Of a stretch of 56,287 bases of DNA, positions 16,821-26,148 are shown one piece after another (within the stretch, counting starts at the first letter, position 1; each line of letters starts with the position of its first letter). Below the pieces are notes generated by a model. The model was not told where the DNA came from, searched no databases, and saw nothing but the letters and a program-made list of their open reading frames with translations. The translations under genes and the position numbers were made by a program. Source of the stretch: Ventosimonas gracilis (GTDB lineage: Bacteria > Pseudomonadota > Gammaproteobacteria > Pseudomonadales > Pseudomonadaceae); the NCBI RefSeq assembly GCF_001580025.1, contig NZ_LSZO01000145.1, positions 1 to 56,287 of the forward strand, in the 5' to 3' direction.

Positions 16821-16858
16821 GGAGGGATAAGGCAATGGCGGGATCGCGCTGTGCTGTG

Positions 16859-18627
16859 TCACTGCGCCTTACCCTGCACCAGCCGCCAGTCCTGGGCCTG
16901 CTGCTGCGTGTTCCACAGCCGCGCATAAAGCTCCCGCGGGCGAGCAGCGCGTCATGTTGGCCCTGCTCGACGAGGCGCCCCTGGTCGAGCACCAGGATGC
17001 GGTTGGCGTGGCGCACGTTCTTGAGCCGGTGGGCGATGACCACCACGGTGCGTCCGTGCGCAAGTTCCGCCATGGCGCGCTGGATCTCGGCTTCTGCTGA
17101 AGGGTCGACGCTGGCCGTGGCTTCGTCGAGTAGCAGGATCGGCGCGTCCTTGAGCAGCGCGCGGGCGATCGAAATGCGCTGGCGCTCTCCGCCCGACAAT
17201 GACGCGCCGCCTTCGTCCAGCACGGTGTCGTAGCCCTGCGGCAAGGCTTCGATGAAATCGTGTGCTTGCGCTCGCCTGGCCGCGCTAATGGCCTGTTCGC
17301 GAGTGGCGTCAGGGCGGCCGATGCGCAGATTGTCCAGCACGGTGCCGGAAAATAGCAGCACGTCCTGAAACACCATGGCGACGTGCCGCTGCAGTGCGTG
17401 GGTGCCGATCTCGCGCAGGTCCACGCCCCCCAGGCGGATGGTGCCGCCGCTGACGTCCCACAGCCGCGCGATCAGGTGCACCAGCGTGCTCTTGCCCGCG
17501 CCGCTGGGGCCGACCACGGCGGTCAGGCCCTGGGCCGGAATGGTGCAGCTCACGCCATCGAGCGCGGGTGGTGCGTCTTTCTCGTTCGTGCCTTCATAGG
17601 TGAAACGCACATCCTCGAACGCGATCTCATGGCCTTGTGGCGACTTGGGCTGCGTGGGCTCAGTCAACGCAGGCTCGGCCAGCAGCGCCTCGATACGCCC
17701 CAGTGCCCGCTTCGCGAAGCGCAGCAGCATCGTGGATACGCCCACGTCGAACAGTTGCCGGTACACCGGCAGCGCCAGCACCAGGAACAGCACCAGCACT
17801 TCGGGGGCGAGTGTGCTGTTGCCCAGCCACCAGGCACCGGCCACGACCAGACTGGCGTAACCGGCTTCCAGCAGGAAGCCGTAGGCCGCCAGCCAGGGTG
17901 CCGGTTTGGATTCCACCGCCAGCATGGCCGCATGCTGCTCGCCAAGCACGGCTTCGAGGCGCTGCCAGGCCTGGCCGAAGCGGCCAAAGCCGCGGATCAC
18001 CGCGATGCCCTGTACGTATTCGAGCAGGGCCGCGTGCGCGCGGGCATTGGCGGTGATCACGCGCGCGCCAGGTCGCGCCAGCACCTGCTGGGTCCAGACC
18101 AGCGCGCCGAAGGCCAAGGGCAGCCCCACCACCATCACCAGTGCCAGCCGTAGATCGACCCAGAACAGGAACAGCGCCAAGAATAGCGGCATCGCGATGC
18201 CCGACACGAACACGCCGAGGAAATGCGACCACAGGTTCTCGACCAGTTCCAGGTCGGAGGTCAGGCGCGCGCCCAGGTCGCCGCCGCGCTGGCGGCCAAA
18301 CCAGCCCATTGGCAGGCGGCGCAGATGGTCGGCCACGCGCAGCCGGGCCTCGCCCATCATCGCGTAGGCACCGTTGAACACCAGCGGCATGGCGATGCAG
18401 CCAGCCGCGATGCGCAGCGCCACGCAGGCGGCCATCGCCAGACCGATGAACAGCGCACCCTGTGCCGTTGCGCTGCCAGCGAACACGTCGCGCAGCAGCA
18501 GGTACAGCAGCGGGTACGGCGCGGCGGCGAACAGGCCTTCGAGGACTGAGCACGCTAGGCCGCGCAGCAAGCGCGGATCGCGTGTGCCGGAGAGGCGAAA
18601 ACCGGACTGCACCAGCTCGCGGATCAT
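16859..18627 (-). CDS. ABC half-transporter, siderophore-export type, 3' frameshift
   Basis: The protein has an N-terminal six-helix membrane domain and a C-terminal ATPase domain with Walker A GPSGAGKST, signature LSGGERQR and Walker B ILLLDEATASVD. It is paired with the next gene, overlapping it by 4 bases, as in PchHI, YbtPQ and IrtAB siderophore transporters. After LLARG the frame changes: one G is missing in a run at about 16932-16937. With that G restored, the frame reads ELYARLWNTQQQAQDWRLVQ and stops at 16859. As written, translation continues in the wrong frame to 16681 with 55-60 foreign residues. All catalytic motifs precede the shift, so the protein may still work. Confidence 0.85.
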
Positions 18628-20420
18628 GGCTGTACCTCCTGCGGGGCGCTAAGCGACCAGTGCCGCGCTTGTTCGTGGTCGCGCCACAGTCGCTGGTAGA
18701 CGGCGCAGTCCCTCAGCAATTCGTCGTGCCTGCCCTGGGCGGCGACACGGCCGCCGTCCAGCACGACGATGTGGTCGGCGTGCATGACGGTACGCAGCCG
18801 GTGGCCAATCATCAGCACCGTGCGGCCCTGGCGCAGTTCGTCCAGCGCCTGCTGGATCAGCGCCTCGTTCTCGGCATCGACGCTGGCGGTGGCCTCGTCC
18901 AGCAGCAAAATGGGGGCGTCCTTGAGCAGCGCACGGGCGATCGACAGGCGCTGGCGTTCGCCGCCGGACAGCCGCGCGCCGCGCTCGCCCAGCGGGGTGT
19001 CGTAGCCCTGGGGCAGCGCCAGAATGAAATCGTGCGCCCGCGCTGCGCGGGCAGCGGCCTCGACCGCTGCGTCGCTAGCATTGGACCGGGCCATCCGCAG
19101 GTTGTCGCGCACCGTGCCGTCGAACAGCACCACCTCCTGGAACACGATGCCGAGCCGGCCCAGCAGCGCATCCAGCGGCCATGCGCGCACGTCCACGCCG
19201 CCCACGCGCAGGGTACCGGCCTCGAACTCGTACAGGCGCGCGACCAGCCGCGCCAGTGTGCTCTTGCCCGAGCCGCTGGGGCCGACCAAGGCGGTCACTT
19301 GACCGGCCCGGGCCGTGAAGCTCACGCCGTCGAGCGCCAGCCGATTGCCGTAGCGGTGGCGCAGGTCGGCGAACTCGATGTCCAGGGTTCCGTCAGGAAC
19401 TTGCGCCACGGCGCTGTCGGCCAGTGTCGGCGCGGCCAGCACCTCGTTGATGCGGCCCAGCGATTCACCGCGATGCATCTGTTCGCCCAGCGCAAAGGTC
19501 AGCCGCAGCAGCGGCATCAGCACCGCAGGGGCCACCAGCAGGAAAAGCACATAGGTCGGCAGATCCAAACTTGCCTGGGCGTGCAGCCAAGCGCCCAGCG
19601 GCGCGACCACCACCAGGTTGGCCGTCAGAAGCCCAACGAACAGCACCCAGCCGCTGGCACTTTCCAACGCGTAACCGCTTACCCAATCCACCGCACCGCG
19701 CACGGCAGCGGCCAGTTCACCGAAGTTACGGGCATCCAGCCCGAAGCTCTTGACGACATGCACGCCACGCACGAACTCGCCGACTTGGTCGGCGATGCGC
19801 TTTTGCAGCGCGCTCCACGCGCGCATCTTCTGGGCACCACGGCGCATAAACCACCACTGCGCCAGCAGCGCCAGCGGCAGCGGCACCAGCGCGGCCAAGG
19901 CCAGCCGCCAATCGGTCGCGAACAGCAGAGCCAGGGCCGCCAAGGGCACCGTGGCCGCGGCCACCGCATCGGGCAGCATGTGGGCATAGAAGCCTTCGAG
20001 GCTGTTCACGTCGTCGTTGAGCGTACGTCGCAGGCTGCCCGAACCACGCCCGGCGAAGAACGACAGCGGCACCTCGCCCAGCCGACGCGCCATCGCCAGC
20101 CGCAGCCGGTGCTGGATGGCGAAGGCACCGGTGTGGGCCAGCACGTGGCTCGCCGCCATCAAGGCCCAGCGCAGCGCCAACAGGCCCAGCATCCACCCCA
20201 GCAGCGGCCAGAGCGCCGCCATGTTGAACGGCCCGCCCGAGAGCAGTTCCAGCGTGATCCGGTAGATGAACCAGAACGGCGCGATGCTCAGCGCCGCCGA
20301 GGCAACGGCCGTGACGAGCGCGCCGCTCAGAGGCCACGGCGCGATGCGCAGCAAGCTTCCGAAGCTCAGGGGCCGATCGCCGCGGATGGGAAGCGACTCG
20401 TCGTGACGTGAAGACTGCAT
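18624..20420 (-). CDS. ABC half-transporter, siderophore-export type
   Basis: The 598-residue protein combines a membrane domain (ALSIAPFWFIYRITLELL, then RLGEVPLSFFAGRGSGSLRR) with an ATPase domain carrying Walker A GPSGSGKST, signature LSGGERQRL and ILLLDEATASVD. The start at 20420 (MQSSRHDES) has GGAGA close upstream; the frame extends to 20621 without a site. It is the partner of the following ABC gene; heterodimers of this kind move siderophores or iron-siderophore complexes. No receptor or biosynthetic gene remains intact here. Confidence 0.88.
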   Translation of the reverse strand: MQSSRHDESLPIRGDRPLSFGSLLRIAPWPLSGALVTAVASAALSIAPFWFIYRITLELLSGGPFNMAALWPLLGWMLGLLALRWALMAASHVLAHTGAFAIQHRLRLAMARRLGEVPLSFFAGRGSGSLRRTLNDDVNSLEGFYAHMLPDAVAAATVPLAALALLFATDWRLALAALVPLPLALLAQWWFMRRGAQKMRAWSALQKRIADQVGEFVRGVHVVKSFGLDARNFGELAAAVRGAVDWVSGYALESASGWVLFVGLLTANLVVVAPLGAWLHAQASLDLPTYVLFLLVAPAVLMPLLRLTFALGEQMHRGESLGRINEVLAAPTLADSAVAQVPDGTLDIEFADLRHRYGNRLALDGVSFTARAGQVTALVGPSGSGKSTLARLVARLYEFEAGTLRVGGVDVRAWPLDALLGRLGIVFQEVVLFDGTVRDNLRMARSNASDAAVEAAARAARAHDFILALPQGYDTPLGERGARLSGGERQRLSIARALLKDAPILLLDEATASVDAENEALIQQALDELRQGRTVLMIGHRLRTVMHADHIVVLDGGRVAAQGRHDELLRDCAVYQRLWRDHEQARHWSLSAPQEVQP

Positions 20421-20442
20421 GGTTCTCCATGGCCCGAAGGCT

Positions 20443-20847
20443 TTAGCTCGCGCCCACCAGTTGCAGCGCACAGGATCGGGCTTGCTCGGCAGAGCAGGCC
20501 ACGCGCACGGGCACGCGGTAGGCCTTTTCCAGCGGCTCCAGCATCGCCTGCACGTGAGGCAGGGCATTGGCGTCGCCGCACAGCAACACCATGCCCCGGC
20601 AATGCGCGCCGAAGGCCTCACGGTGCGCCTTCAGCCACAGCACGGTCTTCTTGCGGCCATCGGGGTCCCCGCGTTCACCCGGCTCTGGCAAGCGCTCATA
20701 CAACAGGACGAAAACTTGCCCGGCCTGCATCAGCGTCTCCATGTCCGCCAGCCACTGCTCAATCTGCGCGGCGGACGATGGCATGGCCGGCATACGCACC
20801 ACGGGCAGCGCGGACGTGTCCAGGAATTGGGTCGATCCGGGCATCAT
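20443..20847 (-). CDS. Unknown 134-aa protein in siderophore operon
   Basis: This is the first gene after the Fur-box-like site and is followed by the two ABC genes. The product has a SAAQIEQWLADMETLMQAGQ helix, a hydrophobic strand VFVLLYERLP, WLKAHREAFG and CRGMVLLCGD, which together suggest a small alpha/beta fold of the SpoIIAA-like kind. No family was recognised with confidence. Co-transcription suggests a role in siderophore handling. Confidence 0.75.
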   Translation of the reverse strand: MMPGSTQFLDTSALPVVRMPAMPSSAAQIEQWLADMETLMQAGQVFVLLYERLPEPGERGDPDGRKKTVLWLKAHREAFGAHCRGMVLLCGDANALPHVQAMLEPLEKAYRVPVRVACSAEQARSCALQLVGAS

Positions 20848-20888
20848 GTGCCTCCTGACAGAAATCTTGATGTCTAATTGTAAGTGAA

Positions 20889-20910
20889 TTACAAATGATT
20901 TTCATTAATA
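20889..20910 (-). promoter_or_regulatory. Fur-box-like operator
   Basis: The stretch ACAAATGATTTTCATTAA matches the palindromic GATAATGAT-ATCATTATC logic of Fur sites in its core and lies about 45 bp upstream of the 134-aa gene. It indicates repression by iron for the three-gene operon. Confidence 0.65.
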
Positions 20911-20959
20911 TTTTATCGACAAAGATCCCTCGATCAGCAAGCTCAGGATTCAGAGCGCC

Positions 20960-21246
20960 GAGAGCCGGGACGATACCTGCCAGCAGGCAGCCCCAGAAGG
21001 AGGTGGCAAACAGCCGGGAGCTGCTCACCACAAAGATCATCCGGTCGCCGGCACCAGCCTTTCGAGGTGAGGAGTTCTGCGAGACTGTTCGCCTCTTTCG
21101 CAAGTGACCTATAGGTCTGAACGTCCTCGCTGCCTTTATGGGGCGAGACGTGAACAATGGTCTGATCGCCGAATTCCGTTGCGGCGTATTCGAGCGTTTC
21201 CGGCAGCGTCGCGTGGCCAAAACGGGAGGTCGAGGGTCAGAGTCAT
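20960..21246 (-). pseudogene. N-terminal remnant of an acyl-AMP ligase / NRPS loading domain
   Basis: The minus strand from the ATG at 21246 can be read as one protein if two small indels are allowed: MTLTLDLP, then FGHATLPETLEYAATEFGDQ, then TYRSLAKEANSLAELLTSKG, then GAGDRMIFVVSSSRLFATSF and WGCLLAGIVPA. This is the start of an AMP-forming acyl ligase of the kind that begins siderophore or lipopeptide assembly. The first shift is an extra T near 21218 and the second is near 21055. After GIVPA the sequence departs from the family. Only about 95 of several hundred residues remain. Confidence 0.6.
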
Positions 21247-21459
21247 ATCGGTTCAGCTCGTTGAAATGACCAGCCAACGCCTCCTCACGTGCAGTTGGAC
21301 GCACTGCCGAGGCGGTCGCGTTCGAATCCTTAGGTGGCGGGAGCCGCTGACGGCTCTTCACCACGTCGTTTCCTTGTCAAGACCTGTCACTTTCTTTAAG
21401 AATGATGCTTGATGAATACAAAAGTATTTTTTAACCAAGTAGGGAAATAGGTAAACGCC
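21247..21459. other. Border between accessory region and core chromosome
   Basis: 213 bp without a convincing gene. Base composition changes from G/C-rich to A/T-rich at about 21380, just before the core gene at 21460, so this is the likely right edge of the acquired region. No attachment repeat or tRNA end was found. Confidence 0.4.
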
Positions 21460-22149
21460 ATGAGTCTGCTACCTTGGCAATATATCAATACCGTGCTGCT
21501 GGATATGGACGGCACCTTGCTTGATTTGCATTTTGATAATTATTTTTGGCTTGAATATCTGCCCGCTTGTTATGCCAAACAACAAGGCATGACATTAAGC
21601 GAGGCAACAGGTTATTTGCACGGGTTATTTCGTCAGCATGGCGGAACGCTTAATTGGTATTGCACGGATTTTTGGAGCGCCAAGCTTTCGCTGCCGATTG
21701 TTAAGCTCAAACAACAAGTCGCTGAGCGCATTGCGGCTCGCGAAGGCACTTTAAATTTCTTGACGGCATTGCAACGGGCGGGTAAACGTTTAATTTTGGC
21801 GACCAATGCGCACAGTGATTCGCTTCATTTAAAAATGCAGCGAGTGCCGCTTGACGCTTATTTTGAACGAATGATTAGTAGTCACCATTACGGTTATCCC
21901 AAAGAAGATGCGCGGTTTTGGACGGCGTTAAGCGAAGACCTCAAGCTCAATCCGGCGCGTTGCCTGCTGATTGACGACAGCCTCGCGGTGCTGCGCAGTG
22001 CGAGGCGATTTGGCATTTTGCATCTTTTGGCGGTCAAGCAGCCGGATAGCCAATTACCGCCAAAAGACACCGAAGAATTCGCCGCCGTCCACGACTGGCC
22101 GCCGTTACTGCGCGGCCTTGGCATCAAAGACGATGCGCCCGCCCAGTAG
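21460..22149 (+). CDS. yrfG: GMP/IMP nucleotidase, HAD superfamily (YrfG)
   Basis: The 229-residue protein has HAD motif I LLDMDGTLLDLHFDNYFW, motif II ATNAHSDS, the motif III region GYPKEDARFW and motif IV LLIDDSLAVL. These, and the TLNWYCTDFW segment, match E. coli YrfG, which dephosphorylates GMP and IMP. The gene is convergent with pyrC' and their ends overlap by 45 bases, so the last 15 codons of each are antisense to each other. Confidence 0.92.
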   Translation: MSLLPWQYINTVLLDMDGTLLDLHFDNYFWLEYLPACYAKQQGMTLSEATGYLHGLFRQHGGTLNWYCTDFWSAKLSLPIVKLKQQVAERIAAREGTLNFLTALQRAGKRLILATNAHSDSLHLKMQRVPLDAYFERMISSHHYGYPKEDARFWTALSEDLKLNPARCLLIDDSLAVLRSARRFGILHLLAVKQPDSQLPPKDTEEFAAVHDWPPLLRGLGIKDDAPAQ

Positions 22150-23388
22150 TGTGTAGCGCACCTCGCCGCGCAGGGTCTTACCGATAAACGGGCAGTTGCG
22201 ACCGCGTGAATACCAGCGCTCGCCCGCGCAAAAATCCTGCGTTGGTTTAAACAGCACTAAATCCGCACTGCATCCGGCGGCAATCTTGCCCGCAGGCAGG
22301 CGCAGCGCGCTCGCCGGGCCCTTGGTTAAACGCGCAAGCAGGGTGGATAAATCCAGCAGGTCGTCTTGCACCAAGGACAATGCCAGCGGCAGCAGCAGTT
22401 CGATGCTGCTGATGCCAGGTTCGGTGCTGGCAAATGGGGCGTTTTTCGCGTCCGCTTCGTGCGGCTGGTGATGGCTGGCGATGGCATCAATTGCGCCGCT
22501 TTTCACCGCTTCGAGCAATCCGGCGCGGTCGGCGGCGCTGCGCAGCGGGGGCTGCACGTGGTAGAGGCTGGAAAAATCCGCCAGCGCTTCATCGGTCAAA
22601 AGCAATTGATAGAGCGCCACATCCGCCGTCACGGGCAGGCCGCGTGCTTTGGCATCAGCGATCATCCGTGCGCTGCGGGCGCAGCTTAGGCCGGAAAAAT
22701 GCGCACGTACACCGCTTTGTTCCACCAATAACAGATCCCGCGCCAGCGCCACGGTTTCCGCACTTTCCGGGATGCCTGCCAAGCCTAAAAAACTCGCCAC
22801 CTTGCCTTGGTGAGCCAAGCCGCCTGTGGCGAGCGCTTTATCTTGTGGGCGAAAAATCACGGTTAAATCAAAGGTTGCTGCGTATTCGAGCGCGTGCAGC
22901 AGCAATTGGTTGTTGTCAAAGCCGCCAAGCCCTGCGCTAAACGCTACGCAGCCGCTGTCTTTAAGTGCCATCAGTTCGGCCAGACGTTGCCCTTGCATGC
23001 CTTGCGACAGTGCGCCAATGGGAAAAACTTTGGCGTTGCCCGCTTCACGGGCGCGGTCGAGGATTAAATCGACCACGGCGCTGCTGTCCGTCACCGGTAG
23101 GGTATCCGGCGTGCAGCACAGGCTGGTGACGCCTCCTGCGCTAGCGGCGCGGGTTTCGCTTTCGATACAGCCTTTTCGCGTAAAGCCCGGCTCGCGCAGC
23201 GAGGCGGCCAGGTCAACCAGTCCGGGCGCTGCAATCAGCCCGCGCCCGTCGATGCGCAAATCCTGCGAAAAATTACTGGGCATATGCCCTAGCGCGGCAA
23301 TTTTGCCCTGTTGCAAGTAAAGCTCGGTAACGCGGTCAAGCCCGCTGGCCGGGTCGATCACCCGTGCGCCGCTGATATGGATTTGCAT
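22105..23388 (-). CDS. pyrC': Dihydroorotase-like PyrC', catalytically inactive
   Basis: This 427-residue dihydroorotase homologue sits directly after pyrB; its ATG shares one base with the pyrB stop (TGATG) and is preceded by GGAGGAG. In active enzymes the metal site begins DxHxH before REPG. Here the segment is DLAASLREPG, so both His ligands are gone, and the usual SNTNP-like region is CCTPDTLP. In Pseudomonas such PyrC' proteins do not catalyse but hold the aspartate transcarbamoylase complex together. The reaction itself must be done by another pyrC elsewhere. Confidence 0.92.
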   Translation of the reverse strand: MQIHISGARVIDPASGLDRVTELYLQQGKIAALGHMPSNFSQDLRIDGRGLIAAPGLVDLAASLREPGFTRKGCIESETRAASAGGVTSLCCTPDTLPVTDSSAVVDLILDRAREAGNAKVFPIGALSQGMQGQRLAELMALKDSGCVAFSAGLGGFDNNQLLLHALEYAATFDLTVIFRPQDKALATGGLAHQGKVASFLGLAGIPESAETVALARDLLLVEQSGVRAHFSGLSCARSARMIADAKARGLPVTADVALYQLLLTDEALADFSSLYHVQPPLRSAADRAGLLEAVKSGAIDAIASHHQPHEADAKNAPFASTEPGISSIELLLPLALSLVQDDLLDLSTLLARLTKGPASALRLPAGKIAAGCSADLVLFKPTQDFCAGERWYSRGRNCPFIGKTLRGEVRYTLLGGRIVFDAKAAQ

Positions 23389-24368
23389 CAGTGCTCCTCC
23401 CGTTGCTGGCGACGCGCGGTCTGCCCGCTCATACACAAGGACAGCACCGCCATGCGCATGGCAATGCCGTAGGTGACTTGGTTAAGGATGATGGACTGCG
23501 CGCCATCGGCGACCTCTGAGGCAATCTCCACGCCGCGGTTAATCGGCCCTGGGTGCATGACTAACGCATCCGGTTTGGCGGCTTTAAGCCGCTGCGCGGT
23601 TAAACCGTAGCGGGCGAAAAATTCGCCTTCCGATGGCAGCAAGCCGCCTTGCATGCGCTCACGTTGCAGGCGCAGCATGATGATGACGTCCACATCTTGC
23701 AGCCCGCGCTCAATATCGCTAAACACGCGCACGCCGTATTGTTCGATGCCGACCGGCAACAGGGTTTTCGGCGCAATGACGCGAATATCGGCGCAGCCTA
23801 AGGTTTTTAGCGCCTGCATATTGGAGCGGGCGACGCGCGAATGCAGCAGGTCGCCGACTATGGCGACTGATAAGCTGGCGACATCGCCCTTGTGACGGCG
23901 GATGCTGAGCATATCCAGCATGCCTTGGGTGGGGTGCGCATGCCTGCCGTCGCCGCCGTTAATCACCGCAATGTGCGGGCAGACTTCGCGCGCGATAAAG
24001 TGCGCCGCGCCGGAATCGGCATGGCGCACCACAAAAATATCTGCGCCCATCGCCTCCAGATTGCGTAGCGTGTCCGTTAGCGTCTCACCCTTGCTGGTTG
24101 AGGAGGTGGCAATGTTGAGCGTGATGACATCCGCCGACAGCCGCTTGGCTGCCAGTTCAAAGGTGGTGCGGGTGCGCGTGGAGTTCTCGAAAAACACATT
24201 GCACAAGGTTTTACCGCGCAGCAGCGGGACTTTTTTTACCGCGCGCGAACCGACTTCCAAAAACGAGTCGGCGGTATCCAGCAAGTCGGTCAGTAGCGCC
24301 CGCGGCAGACCGTCCAAGGTTAAAAAATGGCAAAGCTCGCCGTTTTTATTGAGTTGCAGATGACTCAT
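23388..24368 (-). CDS. pyrB: Aspartate carbamoyltransferase catalytic chain
   Basis: The 326-residue enzyme joins carbamoyl phosphate and aspartate in the first committed step of pyrimidine synthesis. Visible are the carbamoyl-phosphate motif [18 protein letters not shown], the [12 protein letters not shown] segment, [17 protein letters not shown] and the [11 protein letters not shown] motif. It overlaps pyrR by 4 bases and pyrC' by 1 base, forming the class A arrangement pyrR-pyrB-pyrC'. Confidence 0.96.
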   Translation of the reverse strand: MSHLQLNKNGELCHFLTLDGLPRALLTDLLDTADSFLEVGSRAVKKVPLLRGKTLCNVFFENSTRTRTTFELAAKRLSADVITLNIATSSTSKGETLTDTLRNLEAMGADIFVVRHADSGAAHFIAREVCPHIAVINGGDGRHAHPTQGMLDMLSIRRHKGDVASLSVAIVGDLLHSRVARSNMQALKTLGCADIRVIAPKTLLPVGIEQYGVRVFSDIERGLQDVDVIIMLRLQRERMQGGLLPSEGEFFARYGLTAQRLKAAKPDALVMHPGPINRGVEIASEVADGAQSIILNQVTYGIAMRMAVLSLCMSGQTARRQQREEH

Positions 24369-24871
24369 CGGCTGTCTCGCAGTTCGAGGATAAGAGGCGC
24401 AGGACCGCTCAGTTTGACCCGCGTCCCCTCCGGCAGGCTAAGCGCCGCGCCGGTTACATCGGCGCGGATGGGCAATTCGCGGGCATTTAAGTCAAGCAGG
24501 CAGACCAAGGTGACGCTGGCCGGTCGGCCGTAATCGAACAGTTCATTCAGCGCCGCGCGGATGGTGCGGCCACTCATCAGTACATCGTCCACCAGCACCA
24601 AATCAGCACCGTCCACGGCAAAGGGCAATGCGCTGGGGCGGATTTGCGGATGCAGGCCGCTGTGTTCAAAATCATCCCGGTAAAAGGAAGCATCCAGCAC
24701 GCCAAACGGCGCGGCTTCTTGTTTCAGCTCGCGCAGCAGTGCTTTGGCAATCCACACGCCGCCGGTATGAATGCCGACAAACTGCGGTTGGTTGATGGGT
24801 TTGCGCCGCAGATGCTCACGCAGCGTAGCGGCCATTTCGGGCAAGAGTTCAGCAGGTTGCGGCAGGTTCAA
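24365..24871 (-). CDS. pyrR: Bifunctional PyrR: pyr operon regulator / uracil phosphoribosyltransferase
   Basis: The protein carries the PRPP loop [20 protein letters not shown] and the FYRDDF and [12 protein letters not shown] blocks. The start is set at a TTG (24871, giving [12 protein letters not shown] as in other PyrR proteins) because AAGGAC lies 6 bases upstream; the ATG at 24913 would add a tail lying well inside ruvX. The start overlaps the ruvX end by 23 bases. Its place ahead of pyrB points to pyrimidine-dependent control of the operon. Confidence 0.92.
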   Translation of the reverse strand: MNLPQPAELLPEMAATLREHLRRKPINQPQFVGIHTGGVWIAKALLRELKQEAAPFGVLDASFYRDDFEHSGLHPQIRPSALPFAVDGADLVLVDDVLMSGRTIRAALNELFDYGRPASVTLVCLLDLNARELPIRADVTGAALSLPEGTRVKLSGPAPLILELRDSR

Positions 24872-25295
24872 GCGGTTGTCCTTTTGGTTGGTTTTGCAAA
24901 AAGCCTTCAACAATTAAAGCAGCGGCCAGTGCATCAATGGGTTTATTGCGCGATTTGCGCCCGCCGTCTTGGCTTAACCGCTCGTCGCGCGCGGCAAAGC
25001 TGCTTAAGCGTTCATCGTGCAGATGCACCGGCAGGTTAAAGCGCCCGTGCAGGCGGCGGGCGAATTTTTCCGCTCGCTGGCTGATGTTACCTGCCGAGCC
25101 GTCCATATTCAGCGGCAGGCCGACGACCAGCGCATCGGGCTGCCACTCGCTGAGCAGTTTTGCAATGTCATCCCAATTGGGCACGCCGTCACGGGCTTTA
25201 AGTACCGCCAGCTCGCGCGCCCCGCCGGTCACGCTTTGCCCCACGGCTACGCCGATTTTTTGAGTGCCGTAATCAAAGCCCAGCACCCTGTTCAT
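24849..25295 (-). CDS. ruvX: RuvX/YqgF Holliday-junction-resolvase-like nuclease
   Basis: The 148-residue protein begins [16 protein letters not shown] (first catalytic Asp) and contains [26 protein letters not shown] and [16 protein letters not shown], the RNase H-like fold of YqgF. In other bacteria it matures 16S rRNA 5' ends. Its ATG overlaps the yqgE stop by one base. Confidence 0.95.
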   Translation of the reverse strand: MNRVLGFDYGTQKIGVAVGQSVTGGARELAVLKARDGVPNWDDIAKLLSEWQPDALVVGLPLNMDGSAGNISQRAEKFARRLHGRFNLPVHLHDERLSSFAARDERLSQDGGRKSRNKPIDALAAALIVEGFLQNQPKGQPLEPAATC

Positions 25296-25861
25296 CAGGC
25301 ATGTCCCAATTGCGGGGCGATTTGCGCAAGGCTGATGCCAAGCTGCGCTGCTGCCGCATCCAGGCGTTTATGCCAAGGCAGATCGAAGAGGATTTCACGG
25401 CTGGCGGGCGTGAGCAGCCAAGCGTTTTGCGCCACTTCGTTATCCAGTTGACCGACATCCCAAGCGGCGCAGCCCAGCACCACCAGATGATGATTAAGGC
25501 GCTCGTCGCCACCGGCAATGGCGAGCAGCACATCTGGCGACGTGGTCAGCGCCAAATCGCCCAAGGGCAGGGTGGAGCTGGCCACAAAGCTCGCCTCGTG
25601 CAGCACAAAACCGCGCTCGACCTGCATCGGTCCACCGGCATAGACCGGCAGATGGGTGCAGTGCTCAGGCACCGTTTCATCCGGATGCAATTGGCTTAAT
25701 AAATCGGCCAAGTTAAGGCCGTTGGGGCGATTAACGACCAGCCCCATACTGCCGTGCTCGCCGTGTTCGACCAGATAAATCAGGCTCTTGGCAAACTTGG
25801 GGTCGCGCATCTGCGGCATCGGCAGTAAAAAATGGTTTTTCAGTGTATTGGTTTCGTACAT
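25295..25861 (-). CDS. yqgE: YqgE/AlgH family protein
   Basis: The 188-residue protein shows FLLPMPQMRDPKFAKSLIYL, GSMGLVVNRP, YAGGPMQVERGFVLH and GCAAWDVGQLDNEV, all conserved in the family. The function is not settled; it is routinely encoded before ruvX, as here, and heads the five-gene pyr operon in this window. Confidence 0.95.
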   Translation of the reverse strand: MYETNTLKNHFLLPMPQMRDPKFAKSLIYLVEHGEHGSMGLVVNRPNGLNLADLLSQLHPDETVPEHCTHLPVYAGGPMQVERGFVLHEASFVASSTLPLGDLALTTSPDVLLAIAGGDERLNHHLVVLGCAAWDVGQLDNEVAQNAWLLTPASREILFDLPWHKRLDAAAAQLGISLAQIAPQLGHA

Positions 25862-26148
25862 AGCGTTAACGTCAGATTGCCGTCTTAATGCAGACGAGCC
25901 TAAAAGCCGATTCTACGCGCAGCCGGGGATTAAAAGCGAAGGATGTCGCTTAACCGACTTGGCTTGTGTCTTCAGGCCGCGCGCCTCTTGCATTGACTTA
26001 AAGCAAGCCTTTGGCGCGATACTATGCGCTTTTTTGCCGCGCTCGCCCTGTCTTGGCTTTGCTCTTATAATTTGCTCCCGTCCGTAAATGCTGCCTTGTT
26101 GCGCCAAGTGGCAGCCTTTGCGGGTAGCCTTGCTGTGGAGCTTCTGCC
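25862..26148. promoter_or_regulatory. Divergent promoter region yqgE / ccoN
   Basis: 287 bp with no gene. It has to serve both the yqgE-pyr operon on the minus strand and ccoNOQP on the plus strand, and holds an FNR-like box described separately. Confidence 0.5.
25993..26006 (+). promoter_or_regulatory. FNR/ANR-like box ahead of ccoN
   Basis: TTGACTTAAAGCAA matches the TTGAT-N4-ATCAA site at 8 of 10 positions. It lies 142 bp upstream of ccoN, with a TACTAT element 14 bp further on. Low-oxygen activation of cbb3 oxidase by FNR/ANR is the known pattern. Confidence 0.65.

Noticed and set aside
16681-16858. C-terminal extension of the ABC protein as a new domain
   Set aside because: It is out-of-frame readthrough after a one-base loss; the other frame gives the normal family ending.
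18462-20411. 649-codon plus-strand frame opposite the ABC gene
   Set aside because: Gln/Arg/His-rich shadow of a G/C-rich gene; the minus strand carries all ATPase motifs.
21310-21330. GTTCGAATCC resembling a tRNA T-loop, as a possible integration site at the border of the accessory region
   Set aside because: The flanking bases cannot form the 5-bp T stem and no acceptor stem or CCA end follows.
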